The notes: a model not told the origin generated them from the letters alone. DNA of 64,000 nucleotides from Collinsella ihumii (GCF_900046475.1 NZ_FCOU01000009.1:62001-126000), one strand, 5' to 3'. Positions 26,005 through 36,929 are shown, counted from the stretch's first letter. Numbers and translations: made by a program.

Positions 26005-27517
26005 CGGTCCTTCCTCTGAACATCGATGCCTCGAGGACATGCGTCTGCCTGACGTCCTCGGACTCCTCGATGTCAGCGATCGTTCGGGCGATTTTGCTCA
26101 GGCGCACGATGCCTCGTCCCGTGAGATGGGCGGCACGCGCGATCTGGATGAGCGCCGTCTCTCCTCCGCCGTCCAGGCGGTAGGCGGCGACCGCGCCGTC
26201 AAGCGGCCGTTTGCTCCGTCCGAGGTCCTCCGGTTTCCCCTCATGGTCTTCACGCCAGGTCCTGAACGCTCGTCCGCGCTCGACGATTTTGCGAAGGTCG
26301 GCAGACGACATACCCTCTGCCCCCTTCACGACCAGCTCCGGATCCGGACGCATGACGTCGATGCATAGGTCGATACGGTCCGCCAGGGGGCCCGAGAGCT
26401 TCGAGAGGTATCGCTCGATGGCATGTGGCGTGCAGGCGCAGTCGATCTCCCGGTCACCGAGGTATCCGCACGGGCAGGGGTTGCTGGCCGCCAGCAGCTG
26501 GAACCGCGATGGGAAGGAGTATGCTCCCTCCGCGCGCACCAGCCGCACGACACCCGCCTCTATCGGCTGGCGTAAGGTCTGCAGGACGCCCGTCGAGAAC
26601 TCTGCGAGCTCGTCCAGGAACAGGACGCCTCCGTGGGCAAGGCTGATCTCCCCGGGGTGCACGGGCCTGCCGCCCCCGATGAGGCCCGCCGCAGAGATGC
26701 TGTGATGAGGGCTCCTGAACGGGCGGACTCCCCTGAGGAGGCCATCGACCGCCTCCCCCATGACGGAGTGGATGCAGAGCGCCTCCTGCTTCTCCTGCTC
26801 CTCGATGGGCGGCAGGATGCTTGTCATCCGTCGCGCGAGCATGGTCTTTCCTGCTCCCGGGCTGCCGACCATGAGCAGGCCGAGCTCGCCTGCGGCCGCT
26901 ATCGCCATACCGCGTTTCGCGACTTCCTGTCCCACGACATCGGAAAAATCGGGCTGCGCTCCGGGATGCTCGATGCCCGGCATGCTGTGCGGATGTCTCT
27001 GGACGGCTTCTCGAACGCCGATACGTAGCGACCCGATGTGCGAAAGCGTGAAATGGTCGACGGAATCGAGCGGAACGTGCTGCTCATTGATCGCGGTCAC
27101 GAGCGCCAAGCCGGACGCGCGGGCGAGCAGCTGATAGGCGACCTCCCCGCGCACCGAGCATACCGAGCCGTCAAGCGCGAGCTCTCCAACGAGCAGCGTG
27201 TCGTCCAGCCCGACTTCGGGAATCTGGTGGGACGCCGCGAGAATCGCCACGGCGATGGGAAGATCGAAACCGGACCCGCTCTTGCGCATATCTCCCGGCG
27301 CGAGATTCACAGTGATGCTCTTCCGGGGAATCTCGAAGCCCGCGGCACGAAGCGCGCACCGGATGCGTCCGCGGGCCTCGAGAACGCCCGAGTCGGCCAT
27401 GCCGACGAGCGAGATGCCCGGCATCCCTTCGGCCATGGAGACCTCGACGGTCACCGGGTACGCCTCGACGCCGCGTATGCAGGCCGCATGCACCGCGTAG
27501 ACGCCCGAGCCGCTCAT
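25988..27517 (-). CDS. comM: ComM/YifB-type Mg-chelatase-like AAA+ ATPase
   Basis: A 509-residue AAA+ helicase that promotes branch migration during transformation in species studied. An N-terminal Lon-protease-like domain (about 1-170, SLVGMADSGVLEARGRIRCA, INEQHVP) precedes the AAA+ module with Walker A GSPGAGKTMLARR, Walker B VLFLDELAEF and sensor LAASNPCPCGY. A C-terminal Mg-chelatase lid region closes it. ATG 27517 overlaps the yraN stop as ATGA, so it is chosen over the longer frame to 27532. It is followed by dprA. Confidence 0.92.
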   Translation of the reverse strand: MSGSGVYAVHAACIRGVEAYPVTVEVSMAEGMPGISLVGMADSGVLEARGRIRCALRAAGFEIPRKSITVNLAPGDMRKSGSGFDLPIAVAILAASHQIPEVGLDDTLLVGELALDGSVCSVRGEVAYQLLARASGLALVTAINEQHVPLDSVDHFTLSHIGSLRIGVREAVQRHPHSMPGIEHPGAQPDFSDVVGQEVAKRGMAIAAAGELGLLMVGSPGAGKTMLARRMTSILPPIEEQEKQEALCIHSVMGEAVDGLLRGVRPFRSPHHSISAAGLIGGGRPVHPGEISLAHGGVLFLDELAEFSTGVLQTLRQPIEAGVVRLVRAEGAYSFPSRFQLLAASNPCPCGYLGDREIDCACTPHAIERYLSKLSGPLADRIDLCIDVMRPDPELVVKGAEGMSSADLRKIVERGRAFRTWREDHEGKPEDLGRSKRPLDGAVAAYRLDGGGETALIQIARAAHLTGRGIVRLSKIARTIADIEESEDVRQTHVLEASMFRGRTGDEVA

Positions 27518-27990
27518 TGCTGGCAATCCCATTCAAATGCGGAGACCAGATGCTCGATCTCCGCGAGGAACCCGGGGCGAAGCGTGACCGCTATCACGTC
27601 GAAGCGCAGCGCGAACACGGGGAAATTTTCCATCTGGTAGCGTGCAGCGATGCGCTCGTAGCGGCGCTGTTTGCGCTCGTCGACCGCGAGCTCGGGGTAC
27701 AGGCAGTCGTCGTCGGTGTGGTTTCTCCTGGTTTTCACCTCGACGAGCACCACCTCCTCGCTATCCGGGTCGAACATGACGAGGTCCGCTTCGCCTTCCG
27801 GACAACGGTAGCCCTGGCACATCGCATCGTACCCCTGGGCCTCTAGATAGGAGCAGGCAAGGGCTTCTCCTAGATAGCCGAGCTCCTTCGCGGTGAACGT
27901 GTCGATCATCTCGGGATCTTCGGCGCACGCGTTGATGAACTCCTCGTGCGTCTTGAATCTGTTCTGGATCCGATGCTTTCGTTTGCCCAT
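27514..27990 (-). CDS. yraN: YraN/UPF0102 nuclease-like protein
   Basis: A 158-residue protein with a restriction-endonuclease-like core: YLGEALACSYLEAQGY, the acidic GEADLVMFD and the EVKTR motif with its Lys. The N-terminal 35 residues are extra compared with most YraN proteins. YraN genes usually neighbour rnhB, dprA and comM, as here. Function is not established; a DNA repair or recombination role is inferred. The Shine-Dalgarno GAAAGGAG can pair with an upstream CTCCTTTC. Confidence 0.85.
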   Translation of the reverse strand: MGKRKHRIQNRFKTHEEFINACAEDPEMIDTFTAKELGYLGEALACSYLEAQGYDAMCQGYRCPEGEADLVMFDPDSEEVVLVEVKTRRNHTDDDCLYPELAVDERKQRRYERIAARYQMENFPVFALRFDVIAVTLRPGFLAEIEHLVSAFEWDCQQ

Positions 27991-27995
27991 GGCTG

Positions 27996-28022
27996 CTCCT
28001 TTCTATCAAGAGGTGAAAGGAG
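27996..28022 (-). promoter_or_regulatory. Hairpin able to hide the yraN ribosome-binding site
   Basis: CTCCTTTC and GAAAGGAG (8 of 8) flank an 11-nt loop just before ATG 27990. The second arm is the Shine-Dalgarno sequence itself. Pairing would reduce yraN translation. It may be chance, but the match covers the whole site. Confidence 0.45.
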
Positions 28023-28166
28023 TATGGAGATGGGGGCGCGCCCGCCGTCCTGTTGACGTTGACGAGCGAACCGGCGAAACCCTATCCGCATCGTACAGAC
28101 GGCCAACGATCGAGGTCGCAGCGCGCTTGAGGTCTCATATTCAGTTGCTGGGCTTCACGCAGCCTT

Positions 28167-28955
28167 CTAGAAGAGCCGCGCGGTCTCGAGAAAGTTTCCG
28201 CAGAAGCTGACGCGATGGATGGGGCTGAGCCCATGTTCCTTGATGGCGGCGATATGTTCAGGCGAGGCGTACCCTTTTGACTGGGCAAGATGGTAGCCGG
28301 GGTATTCGCCGTCGAGCTCGACCATCATCTCGTCACGGGTGACCTTTGCCACGATCGATGCGGCGGCGATGCAGGCGACGGTGGCGTCCCCGTGCACGAC
28401 ATCGCGCTCGTTAGGTACGGCACCGAGCGGGTTTCCATCCATGAGGACGCAGTCGGGCGTCACTCCCGTATCTTCAACCGCCCCCGCCACCGCGCGCCGC
28501 AGGCAGCGCGCCATCCCGAGCTCGTCGATCTCCGCGGGTGGGATATGACAGATGCCGATGGCCGTCGCGACCTCTGCGATACGGGCGGCAAGCAGCTCGC
28601 GCTTTGCCGGAGACAGCTGCTTTGAGTCGTTGAGGCCCCAGATGACCGGATCTGCCGGCAGGCAGACGGCGCACACGGTAAGCGGCCCTGCAACTGAGCC
28701 CCTTCCGACCTCGTCGACCCCCATGATGACGCCCTCCCCACCGAGGTCGCGCATGGTGCGGTACATGTCGATGACGCGCTGCCGCTCAGCGAGCACTTTC
28801 TCCCGGCGTCTCGCCGCGCGCTCGCACGCCTTTTGAACTTGGGAGCGCGGGTCGTCTCGATAGCGGTCGAGCAAGGAGGGAATCTCTTCGATCGATGCGC
28901 TTGTCAGCTCTGCCGCGATCTTGGTCGCGGGAAGCGAGCTCGTCATATTTGCCAT
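28167..28955 (-). CDS. rnhB: Ribonuclease HII
   Basis: A 262-residue enzyme removing RNA from RNA-DNA hybrids and single ribonucleotides. The active-site block VIMGVDEVGRGSVAGPL is intact, with LNDSKQLSPAKREL, VHGDATVACIAAASIVAKV and HRVSFCGNF following. A helical N-terminal extension of about 75 residues (RSQVQKACERAARRREKVL) exceeds the E. coli form. It lies between rplS and yraN, 115 bp and 176 bp away. Confidence 0.94.
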   Translation of the reverse strand: MANMTSSLPATKIAAELTSASIEEIPSLLDRYRDDPRSQVQKACERAARRREKVLAERQRVIDMYRTMRDLGGEGVIMGVDEVGRGSVAGPLTVCAVCLPADPVIWGLNDSKQLSPAKRELLAARIAEVATAIGICHIPPAEIDELGMARCLRRAVAGAVEDTGVTPDCVLMDGNPLGAVPNERDVVHGDATVACIAAASIVAKVTRDEMMVELDGEYPGYHLAQSKGYASPEHIAAIKEHGLSPIHRVSFCGNFLETARLF

Positions 28956-29013
28956 GCCAGTTCCCTTCGATCGGCAGCCCCATTGTACTGTCCCAGCCCC
29001 GCCAAAACGTCGC

Positions 29014-29045
29014 TAAAAAAGAGGGCCACCCCGAAGGATGGCCCT
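29014..29045 (-). terminator. Rho-independent terminator after rplS
   Basis: AGGGCCATCC, a TTCG loop and GGGTGGCCCT are followed by CTTTTTT on the minus strand, 24 nt past the rplS stop. Confidence 0.9.
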
Positions 29046-29069
29046 GTGAGATGCCGGATTGAAAAATCC

Positions 29070-29411
29070 TTAGCGCTTCTCGGGGATGCGAGCAGCCTTG
29101 CCGACCTTGTCGCGGAGGTAGTACAGCTTGGCACGACGGACGCGACCGTGACGGACGACCTCAAGCTTGGCGATCTTGGGGCTGTGCAAGGGGAAGGTAC
29201 GCTCGACACCGATGCCGAAGGAGATCTTGCGGACGGTGAAGGTCTCACGGGAGGAGCCACCGCTCATGCGGATGACGTCGCCCTGGAAGACCTGGATACG
29301 CTCGCGGTCGCCTTCCTTGATGCGATAGTGAACCTTGACGTTGTCGCCAACGCGGACCTGCGGGATGTCCTCGCGGATGTCCTGACGCTCAATTGCGCGG
29401 ATGTAATCCAT
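29070..29411 (-). CDS. rplS: 50S ribosomal protein L19
   Basis: A 113-residue L19 protein at the 30S-50S interface. [39 protein letters not shown] and the C-terminal [20 protein letters not shown] are typical. ATG 29411 gives the normal length; the frame runs open to 29759 but that part is not L19. The tail is slightly basic. It forms its own unit ending in a strong terminator. Confidence 0.96.
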   Translation of the reverse strand: MDYIRAIERQDIREDIPQVRVGDNVKVHYRIKEGDRERIQVFQGDVIRMSGGSSRETFTVRKISFGIGVERTFPLHSPKIAKLEVVRHGRVRRAKLYYLRDKVGKAARIPEKR

Positions 29412-29652
29412 CTTCTCGATCCTTACTCTTACCAGAGGTGCCGCTGAGTGACGACACATGGGTTGAACAAACGAAATTATTATACGCAAGCATGTGGTGA
29501 ACGCAACACAAATTATGTGGGGCTTCGATGGTGACGAGACGCCCCGGCGCGTCGGTTTGCCGCGGAAAGTCGCAGACATCTCGCTTACGCTCGCACGAAT
29601 GTAGGCCATACTGTACATGAATGACTTGATGAGCGCTCCGACTGGAGGAACC

Positions 29653-32202
29653 ATGGCACAGCAGAAGACGCGGGTCCGCAGCATCCGCATCGGTTCGGTC
29701 GTCCTCTTGGGGATCGCTCTGGTTGCGGCGATCGTGTGGGGATCGGTGCTTGTCCGCACCCAGATGCTCGAGAACGCAAAAGAGCTTGCGACGCGCCTGG
29801 CGACCAGCTATGCGCAGCTGGCTCAGACGCGCCTGAGCTCGTTTGAGCAGTTCTTGAGCTACAGCGCGAGCCGAATGGACGAGTTGATCAGTGACGGCGC
29901 CGACGGCGCTCGGATGCAGCGATGGCTTGAAGGGTTCAACAGCGGCATGGCTTCCACGATGGATTCGGAGATGGCCGACCCCTACGCGGTCATCGACGGC
30001 ACCATCATCGCCGCGAATCCATGGGAAGGCGACGAGGACTTTGATTACAGCCAGGCCTCTTGGTATCAAGGTGCCTTGAACGCGCATGGCGCGGTATATG
30101 CGACGGATGCCTATACGGATACGATCACGGGCGGAAGCATCATCACGCTCTCTATCGCCCTGAGCGGTTCGGGCAATGTTCTGGCATTCGATATCCAGCT
30201 CGACGAGTTGGGAGCCGTTGCCGCGCAAAAGGCGGCTGACAGCGGCATGGGCTACGCCCTGTTCGACCGAAACGGAGAGCTTGTCGTGAGCAGCGGGTTG
30301 CTGAGCACGGAATCCTCCGAATCGTCCGAGTTTCTCGATCGTCTGAGGGAGGAGATCGACACCGGAGTCCTCGATCAAAGCGACGCGTCCATCGCCGGGC
30401 CGGACGGCACGAACCTGAGCGTCTTTTTCACGGAGCTCGATCCGGGCTGGCTCTCCGTGGTCACGATACCCACGATGTCGCTTCTCATGAACGGGATCAC
30501 GCCGGGGTTCTTCGCCCTCATCGCGCTGTGCGCGCTGCTGCTCGGGGTCGTGATCTACACGGTGCTGCGCGAGCGCAAGAGCTCGCGAGCCATGCACGAG
30601 TCCGAGGACATCATCCGCATCCTCGGCAACACGTATTTCGGCATCTACCGCATCAACTACCTCGATCAGACCTATACGACCGTCAAGGCCTCACCTGATA
30701 CGGCGGCCGCCATGGGAAAGTCCGGAACCTATGCTCATTTCATGGATGAGATGCGCAAGGTGGTACAGGAGGAGACCTTCGAGCGGTTCGCCGAGAGCTT
30801 CTCGTGCGAGAACATCCAGCGTCGCGAGCAGGAGGGCGTTACCGAGTTCGGGGGCCGCTACCTCAGGCGATTCGGCGACGAGTATCGCTGGGTGAGCGTC
30901 GCGAGCATCACGAACGCGGAGATCTCCAACGGCGAGGCCATCATCTGCTTCCGTGCTGTGGACAACGCCATGCGCGAAGAGATGCAGCGCCAGAAGCTCC
31001 TCGAAAGCGCGTTGGAGACGGCGCGTCAGGCGACGAGCAGGCAGCAACGGTTCTTCAGCAACATCTCGCATGACATGCGCACCCCGCTCAACGCCATCGT
31101 GAACCTCACGCAGATGATTCGGAGAAACCCGGATGATCGCGAGCAGACGATGCGCTGCCTTGCACTGCTCGAAGAGGCTGGCAACCAGCTCGTGACGCTC
31201 GTGAACGACATCCTCGACATCTCCCACATCCAAAACGCCGAGCAGAGCACGCTCGATCTGGCGACGGTCGACTTGGTGGAATGCGCGCGGACGTCGGTCG
31301 AGCTCGCTCGACCTCAAGCCGAGCAGGGCAATAAAGTCATAGAGCTCCATTCTGCCTGGCAGTCCCGTTGGGTGCGCGCCGATTCGAAGCGACTGGGGCA
31401 GGTACTCAACAACCTCATATCGAATGCCTTGAAGTACAGCCTGGAAGGGGCTCGCGTCGATGTGACCCTGAGCGAGCCCGACGCGCGCGAGGACGATTCG
31501 CGCAAGGCGCGGCTGTTCCAGATTGAAGTTGCGGACACCGGGATCGGTATGACCGAGGAGTTCCTGGGACGCATCTTCGACCCGTTTGCGCGTGAGACTA
31601 TGTTCGCGCCGCGCGGCGTGGTGGGCACCGGATTGGGCATGCCGATCGTCAAGAACCTCGTCCAGCAGATGGGCGGCGACATCGCCGTCTCAAGCAAAGT
31701 CGGCGAGGGCAGCGTGTTTACCGTGACGATTCCGCTCGAGATCGCATCGTCTCCCGAGAAGAAGGCCCCCGATGAGTCGACGGAGCGCGGCAAGGCGGCA
31801 GACGAGGACGCCGTGTCGTTTGCGGGCAGGCGCGTGCTGGTCGCTGAGGACAACCTGACGAACCAGATGATCGCCGAGGCCTTGCTCGGAGCACTCGAGA
31901 TCGACGTCACCTGCGTCGACAACGGCAAGCTCGCTCTCGAAGCGTTCCGCGAAGCCGATGCCGGCGCATTCGACGCGATCCTCATGGACATGAAGATGCC
32001 CGTGATGGATGGAGTGGCCGCCACGCGAGCGATCCGCGCACTCGAACGTCCCGATGCGAAATCGATTCCCATCATCGCGGTGACCGCGAACGCGTTCGCG
32101 GAGGATGCCGCTGAGGCGCGCGGCGCGGGGATGGACGGTTACGTGACGAAGCCGATTGACGCTGCCGCGCTCGCGCATGCGCTCGAGGAGGTGTGGCAAT
32201 AA
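29653..32202 (+). CDS. Membrane hybrid sensor histidine kinase with receiver domain
   Basis: An 849-residue sensor. A first membrane helix (about 15-38) and a second (about 280-303) bound an extracytoplasmic dCache-like sensing domain ([20 protein letters not shown]). A PAS-like stretch (about 320-440) leads to a HisKA domain with phospho-acceptor His in [16 protein letters not shown]. The HATPase follows, with [17 protein letters not shown] and [12 protein letters not shown]. The C-terminal receiver (about 725-849) carries VAEDN and the acceptor Asp in [12 protein letters not shown] 29653 has GGAGG 5 nt upstream. No Hpt or response regulator lies beside it, so phosphorelay partners must be elsewhere. 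It is co-directional with the EAL gene. Confidence 0.9.
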   Translation: MAQQKTRVRSIRIGSVVLLGIALVAAIVWGSVLVRTQMLENAKELATRLATSYAQLAQTRLSSFEQFLSYSASRMDELISDGADGARMQRWLEGFNSGMASTMDSEMADPYAVIDGTIIAANPWEGDEDFDYSQASWYQGALNAHGAVYATDAYTDTITGGSIITLSIALSGSGNVLAFDIQLDELGAVAAQKAADSGMGYALFDRNGELVVSSGLLSTESSESSEFLDRLREEIDTGVLDQSDASIAGPDGTNLSVFFTELDPGWLSVVTIPTMSLLMNGITPGFFALIALCALLLGVVIYTVLRERKSSRAMHESEDIIRILGNTYFGIYRINYLDQTYTTVKASPDTAAAMGKSGTYAHFMDEMRKVVQEETFERFAESFSCENIQRREQEGVTEFGGRYLRRFGDEYRWVSVASITNAEISNGEAIICFRAVDNAMREEMQRQKLLESALETARQATSRQQRFFSNISHDMRTPLNAIVNLTQMIRRNPDDREQTMRCLALLEEAGNQLVTLVNDILDISHIQNAEQSTLDLATVDLVECARTSVELARPQAEQGNKVIELHSAWQSRWVRADSKRLGQVLNNLISNALKYSLEGARVDVTLSEPDAREDDSRKARLFQIEVADTGIGMTEEFLGRIFDPFARETMFAPRGVVGTGLGMPIVKNLVQQMGGDIAVSSKVGEGSVFTVTIPLEIASSPEKKAPDESTERGKAADEDAVSFAGRRVLVAEDNLTNQMIAEALLGALEIDVTCVDNGKLALEAFREADAGAFDAILMDMKMPVMDGVAATRAIRALERPDAKSIPIIAVTANAFAEDAAEARGAGMDGYVTKPIDAAALAHALEEVWQ

Positions 32203-34975
32203 ACGATGAGGTCACTTTACCTTCCGCCCTGTCTTGCGTTCGTGAAAGAACCGACCCATCCGAAATGCACCATTTCGGGAACAGGCAGAGCGAGTAAAAT
32301 GGTATATGCGCATATTTCCAGCGTGTTCCAGCTGCCAACATGCGCCGGATGAATCCGGTTCTGATCTCGGAGGTGCATACTGTTGGCAGGGATGAACCAA
32401 CACATCAATCTCGAGAATCCCGAAATCCTGCGTTCATGGCTCGAGATGGCCTTGATGAGGACCGATAGCGAGCTGTGGGTCTACACGCCTTCCGATAAGC
32501 ATCTAGACGTGTATGGGTTCAACGAGCAGGGAGAAAGCATCCATTCTGTTTTTGAAGATGCCCCTGCTTCGTGCATTGATGGTGGCCATGTCCACCCTGA
32601 TTCCATCGAGGACGTGAACTCCCTTTTCCGGGCCATCGATCAAGGGCGTGAGCGTGAAATCGTATCCGTTCGCTTGAAGCAGCCGTCGACGGGGGATTTC
32701 GCGTGGTGTTCCCTCTCCTATCAGCTTCATGTATCTGAGGATGGCACTGTCGACTATGCGGTTGGCATGCGCTCGGCGCCCCGTTCGGCATTTGAGGATC
32801 GTTTTCCCGTAAAGGGAACATTTCCCGAAGCGCTGTACCCTTACCTCATGCGTTTTGGTCAAGCGAACATCTCGCGTGGCAGAATGCGATTATTGTTGCG
32901 TCGCGACGAGCGTCGGGTGCACTTGCTTCGCGAGATTCCTTATGCCAACGCGATTGAAATGGGTGCCGCCACGCTCTTCTCTTCGAATGATCAGACATCG
33001 TATCGTGAGTTGTTGGATCCCTGCCGTCTTGTTGAGCGGTACCAGGCAGGAAGACGCTGGTCGGTCGCACGCTATCGCATGGTAGGCGCCGGCAGCACCA
33101 TAATGAACGCGCGCATTGCCGTATGCGTCAGCATGCCAGAACAGGGCGATGACCTTATCGCGTCGATCTATGTGAACGCATGCGATTCGCGTTCGAACTG
33201 GGAGGCCAAATCCGAGATTTCCGCTGTTCGAGATCGGGAAACGCAGCTGTACTCGCAGGGCTATGCCAAGCTGCTCATCAATTCGTTGATGGGCGACGAG
33301 TCGCAAAATGATGTGTGTGCCATTTGCGCAATTGTGCTGGATGGAGCCAGCGGTATTTCAGAGAACCTGCGGGCGGATCTCATAACGGCAATCGGCGTCT
33401 TTATGAACACCGATTGCATCGCGTATTTGTACAACGAGACCACGATCGGTATCTTCTTTCCCAAGATTCCGTCCTCTTCGGCGGTCAAACGTCGACTGAC
33501 AGGCGTGTTCAAGGCGGTGCGGGACAGCTTCCGTGATGCAGATGCCACCTCTTCAGAGGCGCTCGCGTCAGTACGGCTGATCGCATCGACGGTTTTCGGT
33601 TTCCTACGCACCTTCGATTTCAACGTCGCAACACTCAATGCATACGAAATGGCGTTGAAGCACACGGCTGAATCAGCTAGTGAAGATGGGGATGTCGTCG
33701 ATGACCCGTTAGCGCTGCGCGACCTGACCATGGTGCAGCAAACGGTGCGAGCGGACATGTCCGATATTCCCGATATCGACTCGCTGAGCCGCGAGGAGCT
33801 TGTCGCCTACGCGGAGACGCTGCGCGCCATGCAGGATGCTGAGGCTCCCTCGCAGGCAGTCTACGTTGCACTGAGGGCCGCGGGGTTGTATTACCGGGCC
33901 CGCAGAGCCTATGTGCTCATGATGCCCAAGGATGACGAGACCATGACGGTGCTCTACGAGTGGACGGCGCCTTCAATCATGAGCATCCAAAGCCTGTTCT
34001 CTAAAACGCCTGCCTCGCGCTTTCCGTTCATTTTAGCGAATGTGGGTTCCGACAGACCCGTATTCGTATCGCACAGGCACTCGGCCTCTCACCCTGATGG
34101 CTCCGAGAATCAAGATCCATGGAGGTTCTCCATCATCCCCATCTCCCATGCCGCAGCCTGCGCGATGGCGCTGTGCATCGATGGCCCTTCAGACCATCTC
34201 AATTCCTGGTCGCTCGCTTCCTGTCTCGGCGGCCGCATTTTGCATGAATGGATCAGGTTGACGCGGGCGTCTCGATCGAAAGACCCGATGGTTCTTGCGT
34301 CTGATTTCTCCTTGCACGATGACCGCGATCTCGAGATGATGCTTGCTCGATCCAATCGCAACCCTTGGGGCTCCGCAGGCATGCTTGTCGTTACCCTCGC
34401 GGATTTACAGGATGTATCGAACGAAATTGGATTCAAGGGCGTATTCGATCTGTATATCAAAGTCCGCATGCTGCTCACCTCACTGTTTGGAGAGGAGCTT
34501 GTCTTCCATACAAGCGATATCGAGTTCGTCGCGCTCTCCCCCAACCAACCTTATAACAGCTTTATCCAACGATGCGGCCAAGCGCGGCTCGCCTTGCACA
34601 GCCTGCATCCGGACTGGTTCTCACTGGGAAGCTCGTGGTCGGATAACTCGCGCGACGTCTACGGAATCCTCTCGGAAGCGCGCGCTGTCGCAAAACGGGA
34701 CAACTCCCACAAGGTGAGGATAGGACATCGAAACGATCATGGGGCGAACGATACCGAGCAGACGTCATTCCCCTTGCCCTTCACTTCGCCCCGTCCACTT
34801 CAAGGCGGATATACCATCTATCTGCAGCCGAAAATTGATATGCGCACCGGAGCCCTTGTTGGCGCAGAGGCGCTTGCCAGGTCTATCGGCAGCGACGGTG
34901 TGGTCAATGCCCCGGCGAGCGATATTCGTCGACTAGAGGAAGACGGAACGATAAGCGAGCTCGATTACTTCGTGT

Positions 34976-36211
34976 AAAATGATCTTTTGCACAGTGTGGA
35001 TAGATTCGCCGTCCCGACTGCCTCGGTCGTATAATCCGAGATGACATAGCACGCCCGCGAGAGCGTCCCGCGGGGTGCCGCGCTCTCGCGACGTGGTGGT
35101 CCGGATCGCGCGGCATCCCGCGGGACGGGATCGGACCACCACCATGCGCGCAAGGAAGAAGATGCCCTCGGCGTCCGCGACGCCGTGGGACGGCGTCCCC
35201 GAATCGGACGTCACGCCCGCCCAGGCGCTCGTCGCCCGGGCCCACCGCGAGGCCTACGCCGCCAGGCACGCCCCGACCGCCGGGGACGCGGAGTTCCTCA
35301 ACGGGTACGAGCGGGCATCCTGCCCGCGGTGCGCGTCGCCCGACATCGTGCGCGACGGTTTCGACTCGCGCGGCGTCAGGCGCTGGGCCTGCCGGTCCTG
35401 CGGCAGGACGTTCACGCCCGCCACGGGGACCATCTTCGAGGGGCGCAAGGTGCCGGTCTCGGATTGGTGCGAGTTCGTCATCCAGCTGCTCTCCTTCGAC
35501 AGCGTCCGCGAGATAGCCCGCTCGAACCGCAGGTCGCCGACCACCCCGCCCTGGTGGCTCGCCAAGCTCTTCCTCGTGCTCGACGGGATCCAGGACGGCA
35601 CCGTCCTCTCCGGGCGCGTCCAGATTGACGAGACGTACTACCCGGTCCCCGCGGCGGAGGCCGAGCGCAACGCCGACGGCTCCCTCAAGCGGGGCCTGTC
35701 GCGCAACAAGCTGTGCATCGCGGTCGCGACCGACGGCCGGGGCCGGTCCGCCTTCGAGCCGTGCGGACGGGGCAAGCCGAGCGCGCGGAGGGCGCTCGCG
35801 GCCTACTCGGGCCACGTCGCGCGGGGCTCGACGCTCCTGCACGACAAGGAGAAGTCCCACCGCGCCCTGGTCCGCGAGCTCGGGCTCGCCAGCGTCGAGT
35901 ACGACTCGAGGCGGCTGAAGAGCCTGCCCGACCGGGAGAACCCGCTGGCGGACGTGAACCGGCTGCACTTCCTGCTGAAGTCGTTCCTGGACGCCCACAA
36001 GGGCTTCGACCGCGCCGACCTGAAGGGATGGCTCGACCTGTTCAGCGTCATCGCCAACCCGCCGTCAGGCGCCATGGAGAAGGCCGCGATGGTGCTCGGT
36101 CGCGCCATGGAGTGCCCCGGTACGCTGAGGTACCGGGACTTCTATGGAGGAGGCCGCAGCTAGGCGGCATATATGGAGTCAAATCTATCCACACTGTGCA
36201 AAAGAGCATTG
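34976..36211 (+). mobile_element. IS1595-type insertion sequence, copy 1 (intact)
   Basis: A 1,236-bp element. The ends read AAAATGATCTTTTGCACAG on the left and, inverted, CAATGCTCTTTTGCACAG on the right, sharing CTTTTGCACAGTGTGGATAG. It is flanked by an 8-bp target duplication CTTCGTGT (34968-34975 and 36212-36219), the size expected for IS1595. A nested inverted repeat (GTCCCGCGGGGTGCCGCG with CGCGGCATCCCGCGGGAC) lies upstream of the transposase. It interrupts the EAL gene. GC content is far above its host gene. Confidence 0.92.
35144..36163 (+). CDS. IS1595-family (ISXO2-like) transposase
   Basis: A 339-residue DDE-type transposase. The N-terminal zinc ribbon has CPRCASPD and CRSCGRTFTPATGTIF (about 63-100). 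The catalytic domain begins QIDETYYPVP (first Asp), with ATDGRGRSAFE, LHDKEKSHRALV and DVNRLHFLLKSF supplying the later conserved positions. ATG 35144 is chosen; the frame stays open to GTG 35075 and no strong Shine-Dalgarno decides it. The reading frame is complete, unlike in the copy at 47449-48689. Probably active in trans on both copies. Confidence 0.9.
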   Translation: MRARKKMPSASATPWDGVPESDVTPAQALVARAHREAYAARHAPTAGDAEFLNGYERASCPRCASPDIVRDGFDSRGVRRWACRSCGRTFTPATGTIFEGRKVPVSDWCEFVIQLLSFDSVREIARSNRRSPTTPPWWLAKLFLVLDGIQDGTVLSGRVQIDETYYPVPAAEAERNADGSLKRGLSRNKLCIAVATDGRGRSAFEPCGRGKPSARRALAAYSGHVARGSTLLHDKEKSHRALVRELGLASVEYDSRRLKSLPDRENPLADVNRLHFLLKSFLDAHKGFDRADLKGWLDLFSVIANPPSGAMEKAAMVLGRAMECPGTLRYRDFYGGGRS

Positions 36212-36821
36212 CTTCGTGTTTGATGCGATGCTTGCCACCATGAACTCTTGGAAAAGCCGGGGCATTACCATTGTGCCCATCTCGAGCAACTTTTCGCGCA
36301 ACACGCTGCTTGGCTCCACGGCGTTGGCGTCGGTGCTTGCGATTCTAAGCAGGTATCCGGAGATACCCGTCGACAAGGTTGAAATGGAGATCACCGAGGC
36401 CGCGATCGACCTGGGCAACCATACGCTCTCTGAGGTTGTCGAGCGATACCGTTCTCTAGGTCTGCGCGTCGCTCTCGACGATTTCGGGTCGCATTACTCA
36501 AACGCATCGGTGCTCGCAAACGTGCATTTCGACACGATCAAGCTCGATCGCAGCCTCATCGGCGACCTGCCGGGCAACGAGGTGAGCCGCTTGCTCGTTC
36601 GAAACATCGCGGATATCTGCAAGAGCCAAAACATGTGCTGCATAGCGGAAGGCATCGAGTCGATTGACCAAGCGCGAGCGTTGGTCGAAGAGGGCTGCAA
36701 CATCTGCCAGGGCTTCTACTACGATCGCCCGATGCCTGTCGAACTATTTGAGCGGAAGTATTTCGAAGTGTAAGGGTCGCTGTCCCGTACGTGCGGCGCC
36801 GTCATTGAAGTCCTGCTTTGC

Positions 36822-36875
36822 AGTGGAGGCTCGGAAGGTGATTTTTCGGCAATTCTCGGGGCCGGAGCCTCCACT
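36822..36875. repeat. 11-bp hairpin after the EAL gene
   Basis: AGTGGAGGCTC (36822-36832) and its exact inverse (36865-36875) with a 32-nt loop, 48 nt past the stop codon. Role unknown. Confidence 0.45.
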
Positions 36876-36929
36876 AGAGAGCGTGGGACATGGATCGGAT
36901 GCGTCCATGCTCAACTGTGCTAAATGAAT

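Larger units (their letters stand above)
32383..36773 (+). pseudogene. Multidomain EAL c-di-GMP phosphodiesterase gene split by an IS1595-type element
   Basis: The gene starts at TTG 32383 after GGAGG and is cut at 34975 by an IS. Coding resumes in frame at 36220. Removing the IS and one CTTCGTGT copy gives one 1,048-residue frame across ELDYFV-FDAMLAT. The N-terminal half holds a PAS-like region and two degenerate GGDEF-like regions: YNETTIGIFF and SDIEFVALS stand where GGDEF should be. The EAL domain begins LQPKIDMRTGALVGAEALAR before the IS. After it come MEITEAAI, ALDDFGSHYSN, IKLDRS, CIAEGIES and CQGFYYDRPMP, so catalytic residues fall on both sides. As it stands the product lacks most of its EAL domain and should not hydrolyse c-di-GMP. 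Confidence 0.9.

Noticed and set aside
29412-30597. Minus-strand frames 29389-30597 and the N-terminal extension of rplS to 29759
   Set aside because: They run opposite the histidine kinase, whose domains are clear, and L19 begins normally at 29411.
35065-35145. Nested inverted repeats before the IS1595 transposase as a host regulatory element
   Set aside because: They are present in both IS copies at the same place, so they belong to the IS.
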